Assembly: GCA_964555735.1 (NCBI GenBank)
Contig: CAZKTS010000161.1
Location: forward strand, 1-11,241
Length of the DNA: 11,241 bases
Reading direction: 5' to 3'
Origin: CAZKTS01 sp964555735
GTDB lineage: Bacteria > Actinomycetota > Acidimicrobiia > IMCC26256 > PALSA-555
Shown piece by piece: positions 1-6,647 of the stretch. A model generated the notes under the pieces. The model worked only from the letters and a program-made list of their open reading frames with translations, was not told the origin of the DNA and did not search any database. Each line of letters opens with the position of its first letter. Positions within the stretch are counted from its first letter, which is position 1. The translations under genes and the position numbers were made by a program.

Positions 1-660
1 GCTCCTTGGGTAGAGCTCGAGCACGTCGAGCACGACGTCGAGCCTCGTCGCCGGCGCCACGAACGGCGGCGCCTCGGGGTCCGGGTCGATCGCGTAGCTC
101 CAATCGATCGCCGCCTGAAACTGCAGCACCGCGCCGCGCCGATAGAGCCGGGTGCGCGGCGGATAGGCCCAGCACCGCGGGGAGCCCCAACAGCAAGTGA
201 TGTTCTGGGCGCGGTCGGTGACCTTCACGTCTTGCGTGCCATAGAGCACGCGGATCGGTGTGTAGAGGTTCGAGACCTCGGGATCGAGCGGCACCACTGG
301 CGCCGGGAAGGGCGACACCGGGAAGCCCGACCAGTCCCAGCGATAGGCCGACACGAGCAGCTCCTGGTCGCTGCCGAGGCGGCGCAGCTGCAGGGCCTCG
401 TCCGCTTCGATGTCGGTCACGTACTCCGAGCCGCCGGCGAAGTCCCAAGAAAAGAAATACTGCCGCGGCACCACGCGCCGGTTGCGGAAAACCTCAGCCA
501 GGTGGCCATCCCAGGCGATCGAGCCGCGTGGGCCCGTGGTCGGCGGGCGGCTGGCAAGGTCGCGCACCCATGCCGGCGTGGGCGGCGCGCCCGGCACGAA
601 GAAGTCGGAGACGTCGATCCCTCCGCACAGCAGCCGTCGAATGTGCTCGCAGGCGTCCAT
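1..660 (-). CDS. Small shell-protein candidate, paralogue B2 (3' end cut by window edge)
   Basis: The open frame starts at an ATG (658-660) and runs off the left edge with 220 codons visible. I do not recognise a named family, but it is clearly a paralogue of the 190-aa protein just upstream. Shared blocks are DVSDF/DVSDY (residues 16-20), SWDF/RWDF (71-74), LVSAYRW.WSG (102-112), YGT followed by a Trp-Gly-Ser segment (140-160), a Phe-Gln-Ala/Phe-Arg-Ala strand (181-184) and TRLDV...LYP near the end. The paralogue stops right after LYPL, and this frame reads LELYPRS at the window edge, so only a few codons are probably missing. It has an extra Cys cluster (CCWGSPRCW, 156-164) and a Pro-rich insert (113-126) that the paralogue lacks. 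The start has no clear Shine-Dalgarno sequence and lies 3 bases after the previous stop, so it is probably translated by coupling. A virion structural role is inferred from gene order. Confidence 0.75.
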   Translation of the reverse strand, partial: MDACEHIRRLLCGGIDVSDFFVPGAPPTPAWVRDLASRPPTTGPRGSIAWDGHLAEVFRNRRVVPRQYFFSWDFAGGSEYVTDIEADEALQLRRLGSDQELLVSAYRWDWSGFPVSPFPAPVVPLDPEVSNLYTPIRVLYGTQDVKVTDRAQNITCCWGSPRCWAYPPRTRLYRRGAVLQFQAAIDWSYAIDPDPEAPPFVAPATRLDVVLDVLELYPRS

Positions 661-663
661 GGG

Positions 664-1236
664 CTAGAGCGGGTAGAGCTGCACTCCGTCGACGGTCACG
701 TCGAGGGTGGTCGCGCGGATCTCGTCATCGGGCGGCCGCAGTGGCAGCAGCGTGTAGTCGAGCTGCGCGCGGAACAGCAGCTTGGTGCCGGGTCTGAGCA
801 CCTTGATCCGCGGCGGGGGCGCCCAGCGCAGGACGCTGCCCCAGGTCGCGACGATCGAGGTCGGCCGGTTGAGGGTGCGATCCTGACTTGTGCCGTAGCT
901 CATCGTGATCGGCACGACGAGCTGACCGTCGACCTGCCCCGACCAGGCCCAGCGATAGGCCGACACCAGGAAGGGGAAGTGCTCGATCGGAAGCACCTTG
1001 TTCTGAGGGTCGTTGCGCGCGAGCTCGGCCTTGAAATCCCAGCGCAGGCCCCACTGCTGATGAATCGGCGTGTAGTGCCGATAGAGATACTCGAGCTGCC
1101 TCTCTGCGCTGCCCAGCTTGACGAGCTCGGCGCCGAGGTCGATGGCCGCACCGCTGGGGCGCCCCTGCTTGTCGCGGGGGAAGTAGTCGCTCACGTCGAG
1201 CGCGCCGCCATCTGCGTTCACCGGATCCCGCTGCAT
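664..1236 (-). CDS. Small shell-protein candidate, paralogue B1 (190 aa)
   Basis: Complete 190-aa frame with ATG at 1234-1236 preceded by an AAGGGAGA ribosome site at good spacing, ending in TAG. It lacks a signal peptide, membrane segment and catalytic motif. It is rich in Trp, Tyr and alternating hydrophobic residues, as expected of a beta-sandwich. It is the shorter partner of the gene downstream (1-660): both carry DVSDY/F (14-18), RWDF (65-68), LVSAYRW.WSG (90-100), YGT (114-116), TWGS (131-134) and a closing TLDV.VDGVQLYPL strand (178-190). Residues 20-60 form a charged helical region specific to this copy. The gene follows two larger paralogous shell candidates after a 132-bp gap that holds a strong hairpin. 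By analogy with tailless viruses that use a small and a large capsid protein, this could be the small one. That is inference; no database family was recognised. Confidence 0.8.
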   Translation of the reverse strand: MQRDPVNADGGALDVSDYFPRDKQGRPSGAAIDLGAELVKLGSAERQLEYLYRHYTPIHQQWGLRWDFKAELARNDPQNKVLPIEHFPFLVSAYRWAWSGQVDGQLVVPITMSYGTSQDRTLNRPTSIVATWGSVLRWAPPPRIKVLRPGTKLLFRAQLDYTLLPLRPPDDEIRATTLDVTVDGVQLYPL

Positions 1237-1251
1237 CCCGTCTCCCTTGTC

Positions 1252-1304
1252 GAAGAGCCCTGCCGCCGGCGCCGCGCCACCGGCGGCAGGGAACTGCGCT
1301 CTTC
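1252..1304. repeat. Strong inverted repeat between shell genes A2 and B1
   Basis: A perfect 12-bp inverted repeat, CCCTGCCGCCGG (1258-1269) and CCGGCGGCAGGG (1280-1291), encloses a 10-base loop. Outside it, GAAGAG (1252-1257) pairs with CTCTTC (1299-1304) across a 7-base bulge, giving 18 potential pairs. It lies in the non-coding gap between the 292-aa gene (stop at 1369) and the 190-aa gene (start at 1236). No T-run follows it in the direction of minus-strand transcription, so it is not a textbook intrinsic terminator. It may instead attenuate read-through or protect the 3' end of the upstream shell-gene message. Confidence 0.75.
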
Positions 1305-1368
1305 GCGTCTCGCCGTGTTGCTACAGGGGCCCTGCTACGCCGGCGCGGGCGGCCCGCCCCATTGATAG

Positions 1369-2247
1369 TTAGGTGGCGCCGTAATTGGCCTGAATGGTGC
1401 GATCGCCGAACAGCAGCCCGGTCAGCTGGATCCCGACCTTGCGATCTTCGTAGAGGCGATTGGGGCCGCCGCCGGTGCCGGCGCCGGTCGCCGCGAACAC
1501 CAGCGCATTCAGCGTCGACACGACGGTGGGATCGGTCTGCGTGTAGAAGCGGAAGCCCATCTGCTCGACGATGCGCACGCCCTTGCGGATTGGCCGGCCC
1601 TGGCCGTCGCGCTGGTCGCCCTCGGTCATGAGGTTCCAGGTGTCGTTCTTGCCCATGAACCCGACGCGCGCCGAGAAGGCCGCCACGGAGGGCGAAACGA
1701 CCGTGGCGGGCAGGACGGTGTAGGTTTCGAGCTCGCCCGAAGAGATCGAGAGGCCCTCGGTCCACACCATCGGGCCGGAGCCCGCCCACTCCAGCGGCAC
1801 CTGGGCGATGATGTCCTCCGTCACCCAGAAGTTGAGCATGGTGTTGTTCACGAAGAGCTCGAAGAACCGGGCGTAGCGCGAGGCCAGCCGCCGCGCCGCG
1901 AGCGGATCGGTGGGCTGCGTGCCGTCGGCGTTGAGCAGGTCGGCACCGTCCACGATGCATCGCGGAAAGCTGACCTGGAAGCCGATCGATGCGACGTCGA
2001 AGGGGTAGTCGAACGCCGCCTGCTTGAGCAGGTTGGTGTTGGGCTCGCCGATGTCCTCCGACCCAGCGCGGAAGAAGGAGATTCGCCCGCTCGACGGGAT
2101 CCCGCGGAACACCGATTGGCTGTTCCCCTGCAGGATCTGGTCGAGCTCGGTGTCAGTGGTCGACAGGTCCGTGATGACCACGGGACTCGAGGCCAGGAAG
2201 ACTTGCTTGACCCACCGATCGCTCTGAGGTGCTGCGCCTGCCGACAT
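1369..2247 (-). CDS. Large shell-protein candidate, paralogue A2 (292 aa)
   Basis: Complete frame with ATG at 2245-2247 and a strong AGGAGGAG site just upstream. It is a clear paralogue of the 260-aa protein encoded directly before it. Shared blocks run the whole length: PSSGRISFFR.GSEDIGE.NTN (51-72), FPR.IVDGADLL (94-105), LAARRLASRYAR (117-127), a Gly-Ser-Gly-Pro turn before EGLSI (156-168), SPSVAAFSAR (185-194), LYEDRKVGI (265-273) and ANYGA at the C-terminus. It has two inserts relative to its partner, near 209-224 and 253-263. There is no signal peptide, transmembrane helix or enzyme motif; short beta-strand-like segments dominate. Efficient ribosome sites on both copies suggest abundant products. 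Position after a basic membrane protein and before another paralogous pair supports a capsid role. This is inference; I recognise no named family. Confidence 0.82.
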   Translation of the reverse strand: MSAGAAPQSDRWVKQVFLASSPVVITDLSTTDTELDQILQGNSQSVFRGIPSSGRISFFRAGSEDIGEPNTNLLKQAAFDYPFDVASIGFQVSFPRCIVDGADLLNADGTQPTDPLAARRLASRYARFFELFVNNTMLNFWVTEDIIAQVPLEWAGSGPMVWTEGLSISSGELETYTVLPATVVSPSVAAFSARVGFMGKNDTWNLMTEGDQRDGQGRPIRKGVRIVEQMGFRFYTQTDPTVVSTLNALVFAATGAGTGGGPNRLYEDRKVGIQLTGLLFGDRTIQANYGAT

Positions 2248-2263
2248 GTTGACTCCTCCTGAT

Positions 2264-2282
2264 GCCGCCCCTCGGGGTCGGC
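2264..2282. repeat. Short hairpin between paralogues A1 and A2
   Basis: GCCGCCCC (2264-2271) can pair with GGGGTCGGC (2274-2282) with one bulged T and a two-base loop. It sits in the 53-base gap between the stop of the 260-aa gene and the start of the 292-aa gene, just upstream of the latter's AGGAGGAG site on the minus strand. It may modulate translation or transcript ends. In so GC-rich a sequence a short hairpin can also arise by chance. Confidence 0.4.
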
Positions 2283-2300
2283 TCTAGGTGTGTGCGGCGG

Positions 2301-3083
2301 CTACTGCGCGCCGTAGTTGGCCTTCTTGGTGCGCGGACCCAGCAGGTACGCCTTGATGCGGATCCCGATCTTGGCGTCCTCGTAGAGGTTGCCCGCGGCG
2401 AGCAGCGCATTGATCTGGTTGACGATCGCGCCGTCGGTGTAGGTCTGCAGCGTGATGGTGCGGAGCTCCTCGATGCGCACGCGCCCCAGGTTCCAGAGGT
2501 CCTTCTTCCCGTTGCCGCCGGTGCGCACGGAGAAGGCCGCCACCGACGGGTTGACCTCGGTCTCGCCCACCAGGAAGCTCTGATCCGGGCCATGCTGGAT
2601 CGAGAGGCCCTCGACCACGGTGCTCGGGCCCGAGCCCACCCAGGTCAGCTTCACGTCGAGGATCTTGGTCTCGACGATCTGGAAGAGCAGGCGGGTGTGG
2701 TTGAAGTACAGCTCGGCGATGCGCGTGTAGCGCGACGCCAGCCTGCGGGCAGCCAGGTTGTCGGTGACGGGCGCGCCGGCGCCGTCGAGCAGGTCGGCGC
2801 CGTCGACGATCGAGCGCGGGAACACCATCTTGAGGCCGATGCGCTCGACGTCGAAGAGCCAGTCGAAGCTGCCTTGCCGCTTGATGTTGGTGTTGGCTTC
2901 GCCGATGTCGTCGCTCCCCACCCGCAGGAAGGGGATGATCCCCGTCGACGGGAACCCCGCGCTGACGGCATCCTGGTTGCCCTGGTAGATCCCCGCGAGC
3001 GTCGCGGCGTTCGCCCCCACCTCGGTGATCGCGAAGGGCGAAACCGCGGTGAAGTTCTGTCTGACGAACTCATACTGACCCAT
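2301..3083 (-). CDS. Large shell-protein candidate, paralogue A1 (260 aa)
   Basis: Complete frame with ATG at 3081-3083, preceded by AGGAGG at about 8 bases, the best ribosome site in the window. It aligns along its length with the 292-aa protein encoded next. Conserved blocks are FPSTGII.FLR.GSDDIGE.NTN (44-66), FPRSIVDGADLL (88-99), LAARRLASRYTR (110-121), GSGPSTVVEGLSI (150-162), NPSVAAFSVR (178-187), LYEDAKIGI (233-241) and a C-terminal ANYGA. This copy is shorter, lacking two loop-like inserts of its partner. No catalytic motif, signal peptide or membrane helix is visible. It follows the basic membrane protein by 57 bases. A strong ribosome site, duplication and position in a likely morphogenesis operon suggest a major capsid protein. 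A different virion role remains possible; no family was recognised from sequence. Confidence 0.82.
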   Translation of the reverse strand: MGQYEFVRQNFTAVSPFAITEVGANAATLAGIYQGNQDAVSAGFPSTGIIPFLRVGSDDIGEANTNIKRQGSFDWLFDVERIGLKMVFPRSIVDGADLLDGAGAPVTDNLAARRLASRYTRIAELYFNHTRLLFQIVETKILDVKLTWVGSGPSTVVEGLSIQHGPDQSFLVGETEVNPSVAAFSVRTGGNGKKDLWNLGRVRIEELRTITLQTYTDGAIVNQINALLAAGNLYEDAKIGIRIKAYLLGPRTKKANYGAQ

Positions 3084-3108
3084 CTGCGTCTGCCTCCTGG
3101 CCGAGTTG

Positions 3109-3121
3109 GGCGGCTTCCGCC
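3109..3121. repeat. Small hairpin upstream of paralogue A1
   Basis: GGCGG (3109-3113) and CCGCC (3117-3121) flank a 3-base loop in the gap between the basic membrane protein gene and the 260-aa gene. It is short and GC-only, so it could be chance. It is listed because each gap around the pair-A genes holds some inverted repeat. Confidence 0.25.
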
Positions 3122-3140
3122 GCCGGTCGGTGCTGCGTGG

Positions 3141-4061
3141 TTAGCCGTCGAGCTCGGCCGCGGCCGTGGTGCCGTAGCCGGCCACCGTGCGCGGCAGCTG
3201 GCCGGTGCGAGCGAGGTACTCGCCGCCCGGATCGGGCACGAACGAGTCGCCCATCGGGCCGTACGGGTTGCCGGTGAAGGTGTCCCCGAGCTGGCGGTAG
3301 GCCGGCGGCTGCGTGTAGCCGTAGGGGTTGCCCACGAAGGCATCCCCATAGCCGGCGGCAGCGCCGGGCGCCGGCGGCGCCGCGGGCAGGGCCGGCGCCG
3401 GCGCCGCAGGGGCGATCTGCTGCGGCGCGCCGCCGCGCACCAGCTGCAGGCCGTCGGTCTTCTCGGCCACCCAGCGGTTGCCGAGGATGATGCGACCGCC
3501 GCCCGAGACCACGCCGCCGAGGAACAGGGCGCCGCCGGCGGTCTGCAGCATCGGCTGCTTCCACTTCTTGCCCGCCCAATAGGCGAGCAGGCCGCCGACC
3601 ACGCCGGGGATCGCCGTGATCGCCGCGGTGAAGACGGGCGAAGCCAGGTGCCGCTGCTCGAAGGCGGCCAGCGTCGACGCGCTGCCGTCCTTCTTGGGCT
3701 TCAGCAGGTAGCTGCGCAGGGCCTCGCCGGCGATCCATCCCGCGGTGGCCATCGCGCCGAGCTTGAGGCCGTTGATCGCAAACTGCTTGAGCGTCATCCC
3801 GCCGCCGCCCGCGCTGCGCCGGCCGGAGCTGCGGCCGCGCTTCTTGCCGCCGCTCGAGCGCCGCTTCTTGCCGCCCTTCTTGCCGCTGAACATGCTCTTC
3901 AGCGACGCCAGGAACCCGCCGCCACCGCCGCGACGCTTGCCCCCGCCGCGCTTCTTGCCGCCGCTCGAGCGGCGCTTCTTGCTCTTGCCCTTGTGGGCCG
4001 GCGCGGCCGCCGGCGCCTTGTGCGACGACGACTTGCCACTCTTCTTCTTCTTCTTCGCCAT
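3141..4061 (-). CDS. Protamine-like basic protein with hydrophobic membrane-type segments (306 aa)
   Basis: The ATG at 4059-4061 is preceded by GGAGGG at 7 bases; an in-frame extension further upstream lacks such a site. Residues 1-85 are almost entirely Lys, Arg, Gly, Ser and Ala, with the block KKRRSSGGKKRG repeated at 28-39 and 65-76, like DNA-condensing or histone-H1-like tails. Hydrophobic segments follow at about 93-120, 142-164 and 172-196, so membrane insertion is likely. After a Pro/Ala linker (212-236) there are three copies of a G-D-x-F motif, two of them with N-P-Y-G (239-248, 259-268, 271-279). A protein that binds nucleic acid through its tail and a membrane through its core would suit a virus with an internal lipid layer. 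This is inference. It lies 20 bases after the transglutaminase-like gene and upstream of the shell candidates. Alternatives are a minor virion protein or a host-envelope protein. Confidence 0.8.
   Translation of the reverse strand: MAKKKKKSGKSSSHKAPAAAPAHKGKSKKRRSSGGKKRGGGKRRGGGGGFLASLKSMFSGKKGGKKRRSSGGKKRGRSSGRRSAGGGGMTLKQFAINGLKLGAMATAGWIAGEALRSYLLKPKKDGSASTLAAFEQRHLASPVFTAAITAIPGVVGGLLAYWAGKKWKQPMLQTAGGALFLGGVVSGGGRIILGNRWVAEKTDGLQLVRGGAPQQIAPAAPAPALPAAPPAPGAAAGYGDAFVGNPYGYTQPPAYRQLGDTFTGNPYGPMGDSFVPDPGGEYLARTGQLPRTVAGYGTTAAAELDG
3834..3869. repeat. Direct DNA repeat, copy 2, in the basic tail
   Basis: This 36-base segment matches 3945-3980 at 35 of 36 positions. Both encode the same 12-residue block KKRRSSGGKKRG. 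Near identity at DNA level, including synonymous positions, points to a recent internal duplication rather than convergent basic composition. Confidence 0.8.
3945..3980. repeat. Direct DNA repeat, copy 1, in the basic tail
   Basis: Partner of the repeat at 3834-3869, offset by 111 bases (37 codons), so recombination between the copies would shorten the tail by 37 residues without breaking the frame. Confidence 0.8.
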
Positions 4062-4081
4062 CGTCGTTCCCTCCAGTCGCT

Positions 4082-5590
4082 CTAGGCGACCCGTTCGAGC
4101 TGACAACCGCACCCGGCGCTGCCGTAGGCGCTACGCATCAACGTGCGCAGCCCATGGCGCTGGGCGTGGAAGATCTGCGGCACCACGCGCGGCACCTGCA
4201 CCGCGCGACTCACCAGCGCCGGCGCCGCCGTGGCAGCCGCGCGGTTGACCTCGGAGACCAGCGCCGTCGTGGGCAGCACGCGCGCGACCTGGGCGACAAC
4301 GCCCGGCGGCAGCTGCAGCGCGCGCAGGTGCGCCGACGCCTGCGACAGCACCGCTTTGGCCTGCTGCTCGGCCGCGGCCGCGCCGCGGCTCAGGAGGGCC
4401 TTGGCGTTGCCCACGGCGCGCTGCGCCTGCGCCTTGAGGTCCTCGGCCTTCTTGGCCGCCTCCATAGCGAGCTGGCCCGCGCGATCGACGGCGACGATCG
4501 CCGCGGCGGCCGCGGTGCCGAGGCCGGGCACCAGCGCGGCGATCCCGGCGACGCTGGGGGCGACCTTGTGAAAGAACTTAGCACCGGCGCCCACCGCGCT
4601 CTTGACCTTGCCGGCGACGCTCTTGATCGACGACCACAGGCCGCCGAACGCCATCGGCACTTCCTGCCAGACGCCGCCGCCGGCGTCGCCGTAGTAGCCG
4701 CCCAGCGCGCCGGCGCCGAGGAACACCAGGCCCGCGCCTTCGGCCCCAGCGTAGGGCGCGTGCAGCACGCACCCGAGCGGCATGCGCTCGAGCTGGAAGC
4801 CTGATGCCTCGGTCATCTCGGCCGCCATCGCGCCGAGGTCGCCGATGGGACTGAGACCCAGCACGAACCGCATGGTGGGATCGGTGACCGGCAGCGCGTT
4901 GATCGGGGCGACGTTCGCGGGGTTCATGCTGGCCACCTCGAGGCTGCCGAGCGCACCAGGCCGGCCCGTGACGTAGTGGTAGCGGACGAAGAACAGATCG
5001 GGCGTGAAGCCGGGCGGCTTCGGGTGCGCGACAGGATCGAGCGAGACCCACTGCCCGCGCGGCCGGTTGGCCCAGACCTCGGCATGCACGTGTGCTTCGG
5101 AGTCAGGACAGCACGGCGCACTGCCGTAGAGCTGGCGCCGGAGCTCGGGAGGGTGGGGGCAGAGTAGCCCGCGCATCTCGTGAGGGCAGCGCCCGATCCC
5201 CGCACGGAAGCGCGCGGGCTGATGCCCCATGGCGAGACCGCACGCGACGACGGCCGGCGCGATCGACTCGCAGTCTTCGCCGATGAAGGCGTGCCGCTCG
5301 TAGCCGCCGAGGGCAAGCGTGATCCGGGGCGCCTTGAGTCGCTCGCGGAACACAGGATCCTTGCGGTACGGGATCCGATACCTGCACAGCTCGCTGAGGG
5401 CGTGGAGCTCGGCCACATCATCGCGAGCAGGCACACGATGGTCGCGCAGCCACGTCTCGCAAGCGACGCGCAGATCCTCGCGGCAGGAGTCCTGCCGCGC
5501 GAAGTGCGCCATTTGATCGAGCGTGGCGGCGTTGAGACCGCGGCCCGGGCGAGTCTCGACCAGGACGGTTTCACGTTGCGCCGCCTGCAC
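4082..5590 (-). CDS. Transglutaminase-like domain protein with amphipathic-helix C-terminus (502 aa)
   Basis: Residues about 60-210 look like a transglutaminase-like fold. Cys107 lies in GEDCESIAP, followed by a helix; His167 lies in HVHAEVW and Asp185 in GQWVSLDP. This is the Cys-His-Asp order and spacing of that superfamily, whose members act as cysteine proteases, amidases or cross-linking enzymes. Extra cysteines (135, 144, 160, 161) may be structural. Residues 285-365 are Gly/Ala-rich and contain an amphipathic stretch (320-345) and a hydrophobic stretch (345-368). A long Ala/Lys/Glu helix, probably coiled coil, covers 370-425. Such a C-terminus fits a membrane-active or virion-interior segment. 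The start is GTG at 5588-5590, overlapping the previous gene's TGA by 20 bases; the ribosome site is weak (CCAGG), so an internal start such as ATG at residue 27 is possible and would spare the domain. Possible roles are a virion peptidoglycan hydrolase, a maturation protease or a capsid cross-linker. Confidence 0.85.
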   Translation of the reverse strand: MQAAQRETVLVETRPGRGLNAATLDQMAHFARQDSCREDLRVACETWLRDHRVPARDDVAELHALSELCRYRIPYRKDPVFRERLKAPRITLALGGYERHAFIGEDCESIAPAVVACGLAMGHQPARFRAGIGRCPHEMRGLLCPHPPELRRQLYGSAPCCPDSEAHVHAEVWANRPRGQWVSLDPVAHPKPPGFTPDLFFVRYHYVTGRPGALGSLEVASMNPANVAPINALPVTDPTMRFVLGLSPIGDLGAMAAEMTEASGFQLERMPLGCVLHAPYAGAEGAGLVFLGAGALGGYYGDAGGGVWQEVPMAFGGLWSSIKSVAGKVKSAVGAGAKFFHKVAPSVAGIAALVPGLGTAAAAAIVAVDRAGQLAMEAAKKAEDLKAQAQRAVGNAKALLSRGAAAAEQQAKAVLSQASAHLRALQLPPGVVAQVARVLPTTALVSEVNRAAATAAPALVSRAVQVPRVVPQIFHAQRHGLRTLMRSAYGSAGCGCQLERVA

Positions 5591-6647
5591 CCTGGCCCCC
5601 GGAAGCGCCCGCGCCAGCGACGGCGGAGGGCACGGTCGACGACGGCAGCGGCGTAGCCTTGAGCTTGAGGCCGTTGCGCTCGGCCTCGAAGGCGAGGCGC
5701 ATCCGGGTCACCTCGCCGACCTCGTGCGCGATCTGCTGCCCGAGCTTGAGCAGCTCGGGCGCGACCACTTGCACGAGGCCCGCCCAGGTCGCCGCCTCGC
5801 CAGGCGGGTTGGCCACGGCGGCGGCGGTGTCACGCGACACGAACCCAGCCTGCACGAGCGCGTTCGCGTCGCGCACGGTGCGGCTCACGTGGTCGTCGTC
5901 GTCGTCGTCGTCGGAGCCACCACCGCCCCTGCTCGCGAGCTCGTCGAAGCGCGCGCGCAACTCGGCCACCTCGCGGCGGGCCTCTGCCAGCTGCATCTTG
6001 TAGAGCTCGAGCACCTCGTCGTTGCTGCCGCGGCCCGGGGCGCCGCGCTGCACCTGGCCGAGCGCGCCGGCCAGGCTGCTCGTAACCGTGTTCATGCCCT
6101 GCAGGCAGACCGACAGGATATCGGCGGGGCCAGGGGCGCCGGCGTGCTGTGGCTGCATTGCGGGCGCCGGCGGCGCCGCCGGCGGCGCGCCGAACGCGCC
6201 CATGACGTGCGCGCCGCGCGGCAGCGCGGCCAGCGGTGGCGTGATGGCGCGGTAGATCGGATCGCCCGTCTGAGGGTTGCAGAGCACGAGCTCGAGCTCG
6301 CCGGTCGCGGCATAGCCCTGCTGGGCCACGAGATCCTGCAGCTCACGCGGGAACGCCAGCGGCCCGGGGACCTCGAGGGTACACAGGAACTGGCGCCCGC
6401 CAGGCCCGCTCAGTCGTTCGACCATGAGGTGCTCGCCCGGCTGCAGCTGGCGACACATCGCGTTGCAGGCGGCCGCGCCGCGGCCGCTCGGCACCCGGCT
6501 GTTTCCCCGCGGCTGTGAGGGCGCCGCCGGCGCCGGCTCGGCGGGCGATTCGTCCTCGTCGTCGGCGTCGATCTCGCGCTCGTCGTCCGCGTCATCGCCG
6601 CCGAGCTCGCCGGCCGCCGATGGCTCGGCGCCTCCAACCAGCGACAT
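5571..6647 (-). CDS. Acidic coiled-coil protein, scaffold-like (358 aa)
   Basis: I chose the ATG at 6645-6647, which has GAGGCAGG directly upstream; the frame stays open to a GTG at 6815, but that part reads as intergenic sequence. Domains in order: a very acidic tail (18-34); a small beta-rich region (66-143) with LQPGEHLMVERL and a 'NPQTGDPIYR' turn; a Pro/Ala/Gln linker (152-176); a helix (178-203); a strong coiled coil (208-240); a run of seven Asp (246-252); a helical region (255-328); and a Ser/Gly/Ala tail. I recognise no family. First position in the operon before the transglutaminase-like, membrane and shell genes, together with acidic coiled-coil composition, suggests an assembly or scaffolding role. 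That is inference from context only. Confidence 0.75.
   Translation of the reverse strand: MSLVGGAEPSAAGELGGDDADDEREIDADDEDESPAEPAPAAPSQPRGNSRVPSGRGAAACNAMCRQLQPGEHLMVERLSGPGGRQFLCTLEVPGPLAFPRELQDLVAQQGYAATGELELVLCNPQTGDPIYRAITPPLAALPRGAHVMGAFGAPPAAPPAPAMQPQHAGAPGPADILSVCLQGMNTVTSSLAGALGQVQRGAPGRGSNDEVLELYKMQLAEARREVAELRARFDELASRGGGGSDDDDDDDHVSRTVRDANALVQAGFVSRDTAAAVANPPGEAATWAGLVQVVAPELLKLGQQIAHEVGEVTRMRLAFEAERNGLKLKATPLPSSTVPSAVAGAGASGGQGAGGAT
5892..5912. repeat. (GTC)7 trinucleotide repeat
   Basis: Seven perfect GTC units encode seven consecutive Asp (GAC) on the minus strand inside the acidic coiled-coil gene. Length changes by slippage would keep the reading frame. Confidence 0.9.

Noticed and set aside
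232..1365. Long plus-strand open frame of 377 codons
   Set aside because: It lies antisense to the shell-candidate genes, has shadow-type composition and spans the hairpin gap. The minus-strand frames have ribosome sites and paralogy.
725..1960. 411-codon minus-strand frame
   Set aside because: Out of frame with both shell genes it covers and Arg/Ala-rich low complexity. It crosses the well-supported stop at 1369 and start at 1236.
2262..4085. 607-codon plus-strand open frame
   Set aside because: Antisense to the 260-aa and 306-aa genes. Its Leu/Ala/Arg-rich content mirrors the opposite strand in GC-rich DNA, and the minus strand shows a clear paralogue and strong ribosome sites.
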